Shown here in pieces: positions 8,001-14,478 of a stretch of 24,392 bases of DNA. How positions within the stretch are numbered: position 1 is the stretch's first letter; each line of letters opens with the position of its first letter. The position numbers were made by a program, and so were the translations under genes. Below the pieces are notes generated by a model. The model made no database searches. It was not told the DNA's origin and worked only from the letters and a program-made list of their open reading frames with translations. Source of the DNA: a virus; the IMG/VR virus record IMGVR_UViG_3300046820_000043, positions 1 through 24,392 of that record; one strand, written 5' to 3'.

Positions 8001-10159
8001 CCATTTCTAGGAGTCGCTAATGCCCAACCATCATTATTATTATCTATACGACCTGTAACAATAATTTGCGCTCTGCCATAAATATAAGCGTTGTTTGTTA
8101 CGTTTAAAGATGTTGAGGCGTCAAACACTCCGCTACCCAAAACTTGTAAGTAATATAGTTTTGAGTTTGAATTGGGGTCTACGTAGTAGTTAGTGTCGTT
8201 GCTGTCGTAAAAAATGGGCGCACGGTAGTCACCGCTTGTTATGTACGAGCCTGTACCGCCGCCTTTGTTTGTTAGGGCGTTGTAGTCAACTGCGCCTGCG
8301 CTGTCGGCAACCCTTGCGGAATCTACTCGAACACCATAAGTGTTTGCGCCGTTCCAGCCCATTAATGTTGGGAATGTTCCAGTCCAATTGTTTTGAGGGT
8401 TAGTGTTACTTATTGAAGTACCGCTTGGTGAAGTACCTGCTGAAGCATCAAAAATAACGTGGCCGTTACCGTAGTTTTTCCACGCAAGCATGCCAATAAC
8501 ATTATTGATAACGCCTGTGCCCCAGCTTGATTGTGTGCTTGTCAGTGTTACAGCAGATGTGGCCAGCGTAGCCGTAGCAGCGTTCCCGCTAATATTAATT
8601 GCCCAAGTGCCAGTAGCGCCACCGCCTGACAATGTTGGGGCGTAGGAGTTATAAGTAGAAGAATCAAGAATTGTGCGCCAAGTGGTTCCAGCATAGGTAG
8701 CTCCTATGGACTTGCGCCAATACGCATCACCGTTATAAGAAAACCAAAACTGCGTGGATATGTCACCATTCCAGTATGTTTGTAGTGTTCCATAAAGACT
8801 GGTGTTGCCGGGGCCATTTGTGTACCCCGCACCAATGTTATACACGCCCGATGTAGCATTAGAAACACCAAGAGTGTTCAGGTCCCCAGCAAAACGAGAG
8901 AAATTAACTGCGTCGGGTGTGTAACCTAAAGCAGTTGTAACTTGCCCAGAAGTAATGCTGCTTACTGTAGTTGCGTTTCCAGCGTTTGTAGCGTAGGTAG
9001 CCGTAGCCGCATTCCCACTAATTGAAATACCCCAAGTACCAGTAGCGTTTGTACCGGATACGCTTGGTGCGCCAATCGTGTTGTAGCTAACAGTCAGAGC
9101 ACCAGAACCATTAAAAGTAGAACCTGACGCACCGCCAGCGCCGCCGCTATTGAACGTGGCTGAAGAAGCAGTACTAGCGGCTTGACCTGTAGTGTTGCCC
9201 GTACCACCAGCCGAAGTTGGCAAAGTGCCAGATGTCAGTGTTGTAGAGCTGTTAGCGTAAACTGCGCCGCCGCTTGTGTAGCTTGTAAGACCTGTGCCGC
9301 CATAGCCTGTGGCAATCGTGCCGCCATTCCATGTGCCGCCTGTGATAACTGTAGAGCCAAGGGCGAGTGCGTTCGTTCCCCAAGTTACGTTCTCAGGGAT
9401 GTATGCGTGGACGTCCCAAGTACCGCCAACCGTGGCGTTAGAGAGCAGAGCAATACCAGCAGCGCCGCCCGGAGCAATAGTGCCAACCGATGTACCCGCG
9501 TTATTCTGAATCGTCAACGTACCAGTGGAATTATTGTTGAACTGGAACGCGGTTGTGTCCGACAATGTTGTTGCGTCAGGAAGTCGATATGTATGGCCGC
9601 CTGTGCCTACCAAAGCTTGGTTAAATGCAGAAGCCGCAGTCAGTACTGTTGTGCCACCAGACGCCGTGGTGGTCAGCAAACCTTGGTTAATTCGATTGAT
9701 GGTAATGTTTTGGCTAGCATCACGCAGCACTACGGAGTTCGCGCCAGTAGATGCGGTTACACCTGTGCCACCATAAGCTACGCCAACAGTTGTGCCTTGC
9801 CATACACCAGAGGACACTGTGCCCAAAGGACTGACGTTGCCGCTCTCGTTTAAGTTGACTGACTTGCTTGCTGGGTATGTCAGGAATACGCTCTTGGTTC
9901 CAGCCGCCAACGTAATGGCCGAAGTGTTGCCATTAGAGTTAGAGAGAATCGTTGTACGCGCAAGCGTAGGGCCAGACGTAGAGTACGTACCAACACCCAC
10001 TTCCCACGCAGAGCCGTCTACGATGGTGTAGTAGCAAGTGTTCCCGTTACCAACGACAGCAAACGACTGAAAGCCGGGTACAGCACCGCCCAGAGTTACC
10101 GAGCCGGTGCCTGTTGTTGTCGTGGTCTCCTGTACCCGATCAAAGAGTGCCAGAGCCAT
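4808..10159 (-). CDS. Giant tail fibre with ten FYD repeats, two pyocin-knob-like domains and S74 chaperone
   Basis: 1783 residues, the largest gene here. Residues 1-100 (MALALFDRVQETTTTTGTGS, then GNGNTCYYTIVDGSAWEVG) form a virion-attachment domain widespread in phage fibres. There are YGGTG and GNAATAT beta-helix-type segments to about residue 640. Two pyocin-knob-like regions are visible, near residues 425-500 (LQTYWNGD..TQFWFSYNGDAYWRKS) and 1563-1648 (GWPVNSGSWQHLLACTHSND). Ten copies of (R)(A/S)PIFYDS(N/D)(N/D)T.YYVDP..(T/N)SNL are spread over about residues 645-1670, spaced 60-130 residues apart, separating variable segments. From Ser1691 (SDERLKTDW, QVGVGAQSLQ, ending in a coiled coil) the S74 chaperone trimerises and self-cleaves. 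This is predicted to be the main receptor-binding fibre. AAGGGG lies eight bases before the ATG. Confidence 0.9.
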   Translation of the reverse strand: MALALFDRVQETTTTTGTGSVTLGGAVPGFQSFAVVGNGNTCYYTIVDGSAWEVGVGTYSTSGPTLARTTILSNSNGNTSAITLAAGTKSVFLTYPASKSVNLNESGNVSPLGTVSSGVWQGTTVGVAYGGTGVTASTGANSVVLRDASQNITINRINQGLLTTTASGGTTVLTAASAFNQALVGTGGHTYRLPDATTLSDTTAFQFNNNSTGTLTIQNNAGTSVGTIAPGGAAGIALLSNATVGGTWDVHAYIPENVTWGTNALALGSTVITGGTWNGGTIATGYGGTGLTSYTSGGAVYANSSTTLTSGTLPTSAGGTGNTTGQAASTASSATFNSGGAGGASGSTFNGSGALTVSYNTIGAPSVSGTNATGTWGISISGNAATATYATNAGNATTVSSITSGQVTTALGYTPDAVNFSRFAGDLNTLGVSNATSGVYNIGAGYTNGPGNTSLYGTLQTYWNGDISTQFWFSYNGDAYWRKSIGATYAGTTWRTILDSSTYNSYAPTLSGGGATGTWAINISGNAATATLATSAVTLTSTQSSWGTGVINNVIGMLAWKNYGNGHVIFDASAGTSPSGTSISNTNPQNNWTGTFPTLMGWNGANTYGVRVDSARVADSAGAVDYNALTNKGGGTGSYITSGDYRAPIFYDSNDTNYYVDPNSNSKLYYLQVLGSGVFDASTSLNVTNNAYIYGRAQIIVTGRIDNNNDGWALATPRNGILFNINNGGAQGAVGTTNFNLQYNLLTGQFGVMTAYNASAPSIYWSNANANTYLNGGLYAPIFYDIDNTAFYLDPGGNSYLNATYFDFAPSTVNFRITTGPGTFNIGDDDIVNLGTSASARSPIFYDYNNTAYYGDFASTSNIYNLTINGVIGDGTAPLRITPVSSSGSFQWASTAISASLGGGQTMLHILGNALNTGNSGYLGYRYVSSANGGNFVSLGFYGNDNLLRVYHSVYTEASGSMRSPIFYDLDNTAYYVDPAGTSNLNVVDVYGKLTAGFGVGRPASLNGSNWAARIGANDVYLVMNSLNESASYASAIQSMRTSDAATFPLFLNPNGSNVTINQNSSMGFPLGVNGIIYSNSDVRAPIFYDSADTGYYLNLNSTSNLYTAIFNSGATFYSDGSSRAMYIRGSGNIIQFCDTDGTFRWENVGRNGTYYVYKGYGTGAGFKWQIDDSGNQTFNGIVTFNTDARAPIYYDSNNTAYYFDPAGTSRQFSTFDIAADGSTGYVASRLYLRSHDNYRGAGVFMFGTGSSWFAGTPYTDFSGQYVISRIAAANDEAAANPAYKLFWVDSSGNASTTASMRSPIFYDSNDTTYYVNPNGVSNLSNLTVGNYIQTQAYPGVLITGNPSYNYNFLNGSWTSSITAGYLANCADQWEMAIHDSGERVVSALFFQGGPSNNYILMGRDIGWGTTYVQAQQSFRAPIFYDSNDTGYYVDPNGNSYINTLNAAFTNFRSHIDIYGPIYSYKGDTGYILQSFNQSASNAAQFNIRHSLGDTIIENTRGVTYVYGSYVQTNNSLRAPIFYDTNNTAYFCDPTSVSNFDGLTVNNSITGYVNGASFNNDSETQANITNRVTSGFWQYSAATTALGWPVNSGSWQHLLACTHSNDANYYSMQLAATFFDQGLFYRSTNGNGSTGWSRLVMYGNNYGSSIYGTIFYDSDNTAYYVDPAGGSRTGGINADSLYSYGNVTAYSDERLKTDWEVLPFDFVEKLAKVKSGTYTRIDSGERQVGVGAQSLQVILKEAVSEDQEYLGVNYGNAALASAVELAKYVTALEQRISQLEARL
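5158..8225 (-). repeat. Ten dispersed ~60-bp repeats coding PIFYD..NT.YY.DP
   Basis: Repeat copies lie near 5160-5210, 5560-5612, 5847-5902, 6199-6260, 6535-6595, 6862-6915, 7219-7277, 7595-7640, 7775-7825 and 8170-8225. On the plus strand each has a gta(g/a)(t/g)a...gt(g/t)tcg...tcgta(g/a)aa.att gg core. They punctuate unrelated segments of 150-400 bases, so the fibre shaft looks modular. Confidence 0.85.
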
Positions 10160-10174
10160 TTAAACGACCCCTTA

Positions 10175-10780
10175 TTAAGATGTTGCAGTGGTGCTGTATG
10201 TAACTGAAACAGTATCGCCAGCGGTTGTAACTTTAGCAGTGGCAAATGCGCCAGCGCTATACAACGTACCAGAAGTATTACCTTGAGTAGAAGAAGCGCC
10301 AGAGCCGGTCACCAAGAAGCAACCGCCAACTGTACCACCAGCGCCTGTGATGGTGTACGTAATAGCCGTAGCAGTCTTAGTTGTCACGTTGGTTGGGGTT
10401 GTGCCAGTAGAAGTAGCAGAAGCAAATGACGCCGTGCCACGAACTGCTGAACCACCAACTGTGTAGTTAGTGAACTCAGTCCAACCGCCATGCGAGCCCA
10501 TAGTGTCAGATGCAGCGAATGTGGGGCTAGCGCCAGAGATCAAACCGAGGTATGGGCCAACGGTTGTGTAAGAAGTGCCAGACAACAATGTGTCGAGCAT
10601 CAACTGTTTGCCAACAGCGTTAACCAAGTTGGGGAACTGATCTTCCCACTTCACATTGCCTTCAGCATCACGGCACACCACATGGTAGACGCCTTCAATA
10701 CCGATAGTCTCGGAGCCAACAACATTAGATTGCATGGTGATCTGTGCGTTGTCGCCAAAGTTAGAAAATTCTTGAGTCAT
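10175..10780 (-). CDS. Conserved phage structural protein, unknown function (201 aa)
   Basis: The protein is 201 residues. An N-terminal region (EGVYHVVCRDAEGNVKWEDQ, FPNLVNAVGKQLMLDTLLSG) is followed by YLGLISG and GSHGGWTEFTNYTVGG segments, and then by a Thr/Ser/Gly-rich beta region. I recall this NLV..VGK..LLD / GWTEF.NY pattern from virion proteins just upstream of tail fibres in many uncultured phages, where no function is assigned. It follows a related-looking 148-residue gene and precedes the giant fibre. AAGGA lies six bases before the ATG. It may decorate the tail tip or link connector and fibre; this is inference. Confidence 0.75.
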   Translation of the reverse strand: MTQEFSNFGDNAQITMQSNVVGSETIGIEGVYHVVCRDAEGNVKWEDQFPNLVNAVGKQLMLDTLLSGTSYTTVGPYLGLISGASPTFAASDTMGSHGGWTEFTNYTVGGSAVRGTASFASATSTGTTPTNVTTKTATAITYTITGAGGTVGGCFLVTGSGASSTQGNTSGTLYSAGAFATAKVTTAGDTVSVTYSTTATS

Positions 10781-10789
10781 GATGAGTCC

Positions 10790-11236
10790 TTAAGAGATGC
10801 GCACGATCGCGCTGTTAGCATCCGAAGCGGGGAAGATGATTTGAAACGTGTCATTAGCTACAGTTTTATCTGCACCAAAGTCTAACACCGCAACCGATTT
10901 ATTACCCTGTGTTGCGTTGTAAATTAAGGCTCCACGACATGTAAACGATGCGCTTGTCCAGCTTGTGTTGCTAAACGAAATAAACGCAGTGGGTACTTGG
11001 CTAGCATTGTTGGTAGCCGTCGGAGGAGTTGAGATCACCAACGTATTACCACCAGCGACGTAGCCTGTACCAGTTACCTCGTTAGCTGTCGTATACACAG
11101 TTGTGCCGGGTCCAATGTTAGACGCGCCTGTGTACAGAGCAATCTTGAAAGTGTTAGGTGACGTAGGGCCAAAGTTGTGAATCGCTTGGAGCAGCTCAAC
11201 TCTAAAGCTAGTGGTCGTGGTTTGTTGGATTGCCAT
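10790..11236 (-). CDS. Conserved phage structural protein, beta-rich (148 aa)
   Basis: 148 residues. After a helix (FRVELLQAIHNF) come NTFKIALYTGASNIGPGTT, NEVTGTGYVAGGNTL, FTCRGALIYNATQGNKSVAV and LDFGADKTV segments, a combination I recognise from many uncharacterised phage structural proteins near the connector. The start overlaps the stop of the adaptor-like gene by one base (TGATG), a sign of translational coupling; only a weak GGTGA precedes it. It probably forms part of the tail or connector, since it is flanked on both sides by such genes. No enzyme motif or membrane segment is visible. Confidence 0.75.
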   Translation of the reverse strand: MAIQQTTTTSFRVELLQAIHNFGPTSPNTFKIALYTGASNIGPGTTVYTTANEVTGTGYVAGGNTLVISTPPTATNNASQVPTAFISFSNTSWTSASFTCRGALIYNATQGNKSVAVLDFGADKTVANDTFQIIFPASDANSAIVRIS

Positions 11237-11907
11237 CAGGTCACCGCCTGTCTAAACTGACCAGAACGATACGCATCCTGACGCTCCATACCATCGCCCA
11301 GACGTTTAGCCAACGCTAGTGCTTCTTGGTACTTGGTGTTGTAAAACGCCATAATATCCTGCTCACCCTTCATATAGGTGTAAGCCTCAACCAACGAGCC
11401 GTACAAAAGCACTGAGTCAAAGTTATCACCCAACCATGTCTGGCCGCTGGCTGCGACTGTGATCGACACTGGATAGTAGTAATAGTGCAACTCAACTTGG
11501 TAGTTTGCATCTGGCTTGGGACCAAGAATGAACGACAGCTCGTTTGAAATCGCAGCGCCTGAGACTGTTGGGCCAAACAAAGCGTAGTACTTTGGCAGTC
11601 CTGTGTCGGTTGCTTTTGGGTACGCTTGGCGAATGAAGTTTACATCCTTGTTCAGCAGGTACTCGTAGTTGCCAGTAGCATCAATCACAGCCAAGGAATA
11701 TGTGGCTAAGTAATCATCTGGTGCAGACAAATACGGTGTCGTCAATGACACATCGCCCACTACATTCTTGCGAAGTGATGGGAACTGAACGGTGTTGTAA
11801 ATACGCTGCTCAGCTTGCTGAACGAACACGGGTATCTGAGCAATAAAATTTGCTTCAGTGTTTTCCGTATACGCCTGAATAGCGTTGCTGAGTGCGGTGT
11901 AGTTCAT
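11236..11907 (-). CDS. Head-tail adaptor-like protein (tail tubular A-like)
   Basis: 223 residues. The helical N-terminus (MNYTALSNAIQAYTENTEAN, FVQQAEQRIYNTVQFPSLRK) is followed by a beta region with LSAPDDYLATYSLAV, GLPKYYALFG, ELSFILGPKPDANY and VELHYYYYP. The end is helical (LLYGSLVEAYTYMKGEQDIM, YNTKYQEALALAKRL). This helix-beta-helix layout fits the phage adaptor / T7 gp11-like group that sits below the portal. The start overlaps the previous stop in ATGA, with GAGG nine bases upstream. The neighbours are the connector-like 310-residue protein and two structural proteins. The assignment rests on layout and memory of similar genes, not on a diagnostic motif. Confidence 0.7.
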   Translation of the reverse strand: MNYTALSNAIQAYTENTEANFIAQIPVFVQQAEQRIYNTVQFPSLRKNVVGDVSLTTPYLSAPDDYLATYSLAVIDATGNYEYLLNKDVNFIRQAYPKATDTGLPKYYALFGPTVSGAAISNELSFILGPKPDANYQVELHYYYYPVSITVAASGQTWLGDNFDSVLLYGSLVEAYTYMKGEQDIMAFYNTKYQEALALAKRLGDGMERQDAYRSGQFRQAVT

Positions 11908-12113
11908 GCCATTGGGCCTCGGGCCATCACGCCTTTAGTCGCAGCACCTGTGCCACGAATCTTGATGCCAGAAGTTTTTGTTGGTGGATAGTCATTGCTA
12001 CGTGTATTAGCTACAGACGTGTTCGCCTTGCGCATAGTTTCCTTAGCGGATTCTTCACCTACAACAACGTTAGGGACAATCTTGGGTTGACGGTAAACTT
12101 TAGTTGTTGCCAT
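11904..12113 (-). CDS. Small basic protein with shared C-terminal tail motif (69 aa)
   Basis: 69 residues beginning MATTKVYRQPKIVPNVVVGE. I chose the ATG at 12111-12113 because GGAGG lies five to six bases upstream, inside the end of the 58-residue gene, whose stop is one base away. A longer frame to 12152 lacks a ribosome site and would overlap that gene. The C-terminus (SGIKIRGTGAATKGVMARGP) belongs to the RG.GA.TKG / DG.ATRGK family of tails found in several genes here. The protein is mostly disordered and basic. Function unknown; the tail suggests it shares a destination or partner with the other tail-bearing proteins. Confidence 0.65.
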   Translation of the reverse strand: MATTKVYRQPKIVPNVVVGEESAKETMRKANTSVANTRSNDYPPTKTSGIKIRGTGAATKGVMARGPMA

Positions 12114-12114
12114 A

Positions 12115-12291
12115 TTAGCCTCCACGACGACCGGGGGATTTTTGGTTGGCAACTTTAGCCAAGTTGCGACCCATCTTCAGCATGTCGCTGTTAGTCTTGC
12201 CACCAGCTCGCATGTTCTTAACCGCTGCATCGGGATGAGCGGCCTTCATGCCTTTAGCCATGTGTGCTTTTAGTGCTTTCTTTGCGTCCAT
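12115..12291 (-). CDS. Small basic protein (58 aa), unknown function
   Basis: A short reading frame, 58 residues, starts MDAKKALKAHMAKGMKAAHP and continues AAVKNMRAGGKTNSDMLKMG, then GRNLAKVANQKSPGRRGG. AGGAG lies seven bases before the ATG. The gene fills the space between the zinc-ribbon gene (stop at 12294) and the 69-residue gene with almost no gap, which argues strongly that it is real. It is Lys/Arg/Gly-rich with a helical first half, and may bind nucleic acid or act as a minor virion protein. I do not recognise the family. Confidence 0.75.
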   Translation of the reverse strand: MDAKKALKAHMAKGMKAAHPDAAVKNMRAGGKTNSDMLKMGRNLAKVANQKSPGRRGG

Positions 12292-12293
12292 TT

Positions 12294-12725
12294 TCAGGCT
12301 CCTATCTGTATCGTTACTGTACCAACTTCTGACAATAAAACCAAGTCATTTGGTGTTAAAGCAGTATCAAAAAATCTGGCCCCACCAACTGGGTTCCAGC
12401 CCCATTGAAACACTCGGCTACCGCCTTCTGGATAGCCATCAGCATTTACTGCTGGGCTATTGATGTTTTCAATTTGCAACCCACTCAAACCAGACTGATA
12501 ATAGCTGCGGTCAGGGCGTGGATTCCTTAAACCTTGTGGGTCGTCAACAGGGTACATACCCAATTGCAGTTGTGGATGATCGGGGTCCCAGCACTCAGGG
12601 CAAACCAACAAGTCGTAGTTCTTCGTCTTGATGATTTCTTTACGCAGTACTTTTAATTTGAACCGCTGGTCGCAACGGTCGCACTGTGCAATTGCCCATT
12701 TGCCAGAAGCAAACCGATTACCCAT
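12294..12725 (-). CDS. Zinc-ribbon protein of the connector cluster (143 aa)
   Basis: 143 residues. The N-terminal half has CDRC (Cys15, Cys18) and CPEC (Cys42, Cys45), a four-Cys zinc ribbon, between MGNRFASGKWAIAQCDRC and the QLQLGMYPVDDPQGLRNPRP segment. The second half (GGSRVFQWGWNPVGG, then NDLVLLSEVGTVTIQIGA) looks beta-structured. The MGNRFASGK.AIA.CDRC...QLQLGMYPVDDPQ arrangement is one I recall from uncultured phages next to connector genes. The start overlaps the previous stop by one base (TAATG), with GGAGG six bases upstream. A structural zinc-stabilised virion protein is more likely than a regulator, given its place; no function is established. Confidence 0.8.
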   Translation of the reverse strand: MGNRFASGKWAIAQCDRCDQRFKLKVLRKEIIKTKNYDLLVCPECWDPDHPQLQLGMYPVDDPQGLRNPRPDRSYYQSGLSGLQIENINSPAVNADGYPEGGSRVFQWGWNPVGGARFFDTALTPNDLVLLSEVGTVTIQIGA

Positions 12726-13657
12726 TAAGTGCCTCCACCAATAAACTGTTGGCGCGGCACAAAACGGATAGCTGCTTTTTCTCGATCTTCATCAGCCGCT
12801 AACTGCCAAGCTTCATCGTACTGCTGTTTAAGCATCGGTAAGCGGGCAGCGCCTTCAGGCACTTTCATCGCAATGTAGTAGGACAGGCCAGCAGCCATGC
12901 AAGGAATAAAGCGGAACGGTACATCCATCACGTTCACGCCACCACCTGCGTCTTGTGTACGGCGCAGTCTCCAGTAAACAAACGTGTACTGTTGCGCAGA
13001 GTCTGGAGTGGGCCAGACAGTAATAGCAGGAACTTGAGCCAGATAGACCGTAGCGCCACTTGTGTGGGAGGCCGCAGTTGTGTCTTGTTGCCCACGGAAA
13101 CAGTTATATAGGGTATTCCCTGATATGTATCCGTAGTTGATGATCTCGTTGTCAATCTTGACAAACCCAGCAGCTGGTAGGCCGATGACTGAATTAAGCG
13201 TAATCTGCGTGACTGTAGACGAGATAGAGCCACTCAAAGTCAAGCTAGTTGGGGAATTCTGACCATCTAAACGCTGAACCCAAACCTGAATAGGTCTGGC
13301 TTGCTGAATCTTGTTAGGGATCGTAGCGTACGTAGAAACACTAATACGCGTGATTGTCAGGTCAGCTTGGTTGTTCTGGATATTAGCTTGTGTACGGATC
13401 ACATGCTCAAGAAGATCAACAGTGTCGTACGGTAAAGCGTACGTGTTTTGACCTTGAACCAGAGGGATTGTCCCTTGCTCAATAGTCCACATATTGATGC
13501 CGCGGTTGGCCCAATCTGCAAACATGATGTTGAGACTACGACGTGCGGTACGCAAGTCATATCCAGTGCGTAGCTCACCCCCGGCACGTTCAAACGCCTC
13601 CTCGACCAACTCACTAAGGTCAAGGTTAAATGAGGAGGTGCCGGATGTAATAGCCAT
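12725..13657 (-). CDS. Head-tail connector-like protein with beta-domain insertion (310 aa)
   Basis: 310 residues. The N-terminus is helical (LDLSELVEEAFERAGGELRT, TARRSLNIMFADWANRGINM) with a beta strand pair (GTIPLVQGQNTYALP). At about residues 140-205 there is an inserted beta domain (ITLNSVIGLPAAGFVKIDNE, GNTLYNCFRGQQDTTAASHT). A return to the core follows (ITVWPTPDSAQQYTFVYWRL) and a helical C-terminus (AAGLSYYIAMKVP, MLKQQYDEAWQLAADEDREK). The core resembles the P22 gp4 / T7 gp11-type connector proteins that close the portal and join the tail. The start overlaps the previous stop by one base (TAATG). The call fits the position, but I cannot run a structure comparison. Confidence 0.7.
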   Translation of the reverse strand: MAITSGTSSFNLDLSELVEEAFERAGGELRTGYDLRTARRSLNIMFADWANRGINMWTIEQGTIPLVQGQNTYALPYDTVDLLEHVIRTQANIQNNQADLTITRISVSTYATIPNKIQQARPIQVWVQRLDGQNSPTSLTLSGSISSTVTQITLNSVIGLPAAGFVKIDNEIINYGYISGNTLYNCFRGQQDTTAASHTSGATVYLAQVPAITVWPTPDSAQQYTFVYWRLRRTQDAGGGVNVMDVPFRFIPCMAAGLSYYIAMKVPEGAARLPMLKQQYDEAWQLAADEDREKAAIRFVPRQQFIGGGT

Positions 13658-13908
13658 TATTTTCTCGCAGTCTTTGCCGAGTTTATGAACGCTTGATTAG
13701 TTGGCGCACCTTCGCTACCAGGTTTACGCATCTTTTCGCCAGACCCTGCAGCGATTCTTTTACGTTTTGCATTGATATTTGCATAGAGTCCGACCTTTCC
13801 GCCGTCAGCGTACATGTCAACATTGTTCGGGTCATCCGTACGTTGAATGACCTTCTTCTTAGGCATTTTGGAGGGAGCAATAGCTCCCATCCCTCTGCAC
13901 GCCATCAT
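13657..13908 (-). CDS. Small basic Gly/Lys-rich protein (83 aa)
   Basis: Of 83 residues, the first part (MMACRGMGAIAPSKMPKKKV) has the CRGMGA opening I associate with small proteins of uncultured aquatic phages. It is followed by RTDDPNNVDMYADGGKVGLY and KRIAAGSGEKMRKPGSEGAP. The start at 13908 overlaps the previous stop as ATGA, which favours coupling; the Met at 13866 (MPKKK) is an alternative. A GGGAGC-TATT-GCTCCC hairpin lies just before that second Met and could influence which start is used. The protein is highly basic and mostly disordered, a possible DNA-associated or internal virion protein. Function unknown. Confidence 0.7.
   Translation of the reverse strand: MMACRGMGAIAPSKMPKKKVIQRTDDPNNVDMYADGGKVGLYANINAKRKRIAAGSGEKMRKPGSEGAPTNQAFINSAKTARK
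13873..13888 (-). other. Small inverted repeat (GGGAGC-TATT-GCTCCC) near the start of the 83-aa gene
   Basis: A six-base perfect stem with a four-base loop lies inside the first codons, seven bases before the internal ATG at 13866. It masks a GGGAG sequence that could otherwise act as a distant ribosome site. There is no T-tract, so it is not a terminator. Confidence 0.4.
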
Positions 13909-14159
13909 GTGATGATCGTCCCACGAGTTTTGCCTCTGGTGGCAATACCATCAGCACGTTTAGACGCAGAAGAAACTGATCCGCCGTTAGCGTAACCTTT
14001 AACATCTTTACGAGCTTGCATCTTGGCCTTATCGTCCATGCTCGTCATGTTATTGATGTTAAAGAACTCACCAACACCGCGTACCTTATCGCCCACAGCG
14101 TCGCCAAATTTACGCATCTTGTACCCGATAGGATTCTTATCAGGCGGGTCTAAAGCCAA
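13905..14159 (-). CDS. C-terminal part of a frameshifted tail-motif protein
   Basis: 84 residues if read from a TTG at 14159, but no ribosome site precedes that TTG. The frame is open further upstream and reads sensible sequence (ISKAQYDKSVKDYERD) back to an A6 run at 14207-14212. It is therefore best taken as the second half of the gene at 14150-14377, reached by a -1 shift; the joined product would be 157 residues. Visible content: PPDKNPIGYKMRKFGDAVGD, EFFNINNMTSMDDKAKMQ and the tail KGYANGGSVSSASKRADGIA followed by TRGKTRG. The tail nearly matches the end of the 313-residue protein upstream. Function unknown; probably a minor virion protein. Confidence 0.65.
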   Translation of the reverse strand: MALDPPDKNPIGYKMRKFGDAVGDKVRGVGEFFNINNMTSMDDKAKMQARKDVKGYANGGSVSSASKRADGIATRGKTRGTIIT

Positions 14160-14377
14160 ATCCCGTTCGTAATCTTTAACTGACTTATCGTATTGCGCTT
14201 TAGATATTTTTTCGCTTTTCGTTCAGCAATTTCGCCCTGCTTTTGTTTACGATAACCTTCAAAGTTACCAGTTGTAGTATCTGGCTCGGGCATTGCTTTG
14301 TCATAAGCAGCGCCAGCTTTTTTACGAGCCTTTTCATCAGCTACGTCTTGGGGGGTTTTGTATTCAATATCAGCCAT
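14150..14377 (-). CDS. N-terminal part of a frameshifted tail-motif protein
   Basis: 75 residues without a shift. It opens MADIEYKTPQDVADEKARKK and is Lys/Glu-rich and helical to AERKAKK. After Lys57 the zero frame gives RNTISQLKITNGIWL, whose composition is unlike the rest. Codons 56-57 are AAA AAA. A -1 slip there reads on into the downstream frame and gives a continuous 157-residue protein with the shared C-terminal tail. GAGGTGA precedes the ATG and overlaps the end of the 313-residue gene. Either programmed frameshifting or a one-base deletion (real or from sequencing) explains it. The short zero-frame form could still be made. Confidence 0.65.
   Translation of the reverse strand: MADIEYKTPQDVADEKARKKAGAAYDKAMPEPDTTTGNFEGYRKQKQGEIAERKAKKYLKRNTISQLKITNGIWL
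14207..14212 (-). other. Candidate -1 frameshift site (A6 run)
   Basis: Codons 56 and 57 of the 75-residue frame are AAA AAA, preceded by GCG and followed by TATC. Slipping back one base gives ATA TCT AAA GCG CAA TAC as the next codons, in the frame of the downstream tail-bearing sequence. I see no strong downstream stem-loop and no obvious upstream stimulatory Shine-Dalgarno. Confidence 0.5.
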
Positions 14378-14385
14378 GATTCACC

Positions 14386-14478
14386 TCAATACATTTTGCA
14401 TTTAGTCTTGCCGCGAGAGGCAATACCGTCACCGCGCTTGGACGCAGAGCCGACAGAACCACCATTAGCGTAGCCTTT
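14386..14478 (-). repeat. Duplicated C-terminal tail module (copy 1; copy 2 at 13905-14000)
   Basis: The 30 residues from KGYANGGSV to the stop match the 31-residue end of the frameshifted gene in about 22 positions, and the underlying DNA is similar as well (for example the gcgtagccttt / gcgtaaccttt segment). This suggests duplication of a terminal module between neighbouring genes. Confidence 0.65.

Noticed and set aside
9182-9853. 223-residue Cys/Ala-rich plus-strand frame
   Set aside because: Antisense of the Thr/Gly-rich fibre; composition is an artefact of that coding.
12114-12152. Longer start (MPTKNPPVVVEAN) for the 69-residue gene
   Set aside because: No ribosome site, and it would overlap the 58-residue gene in another frame; GGAGG is well placed for the ATG at 12113.
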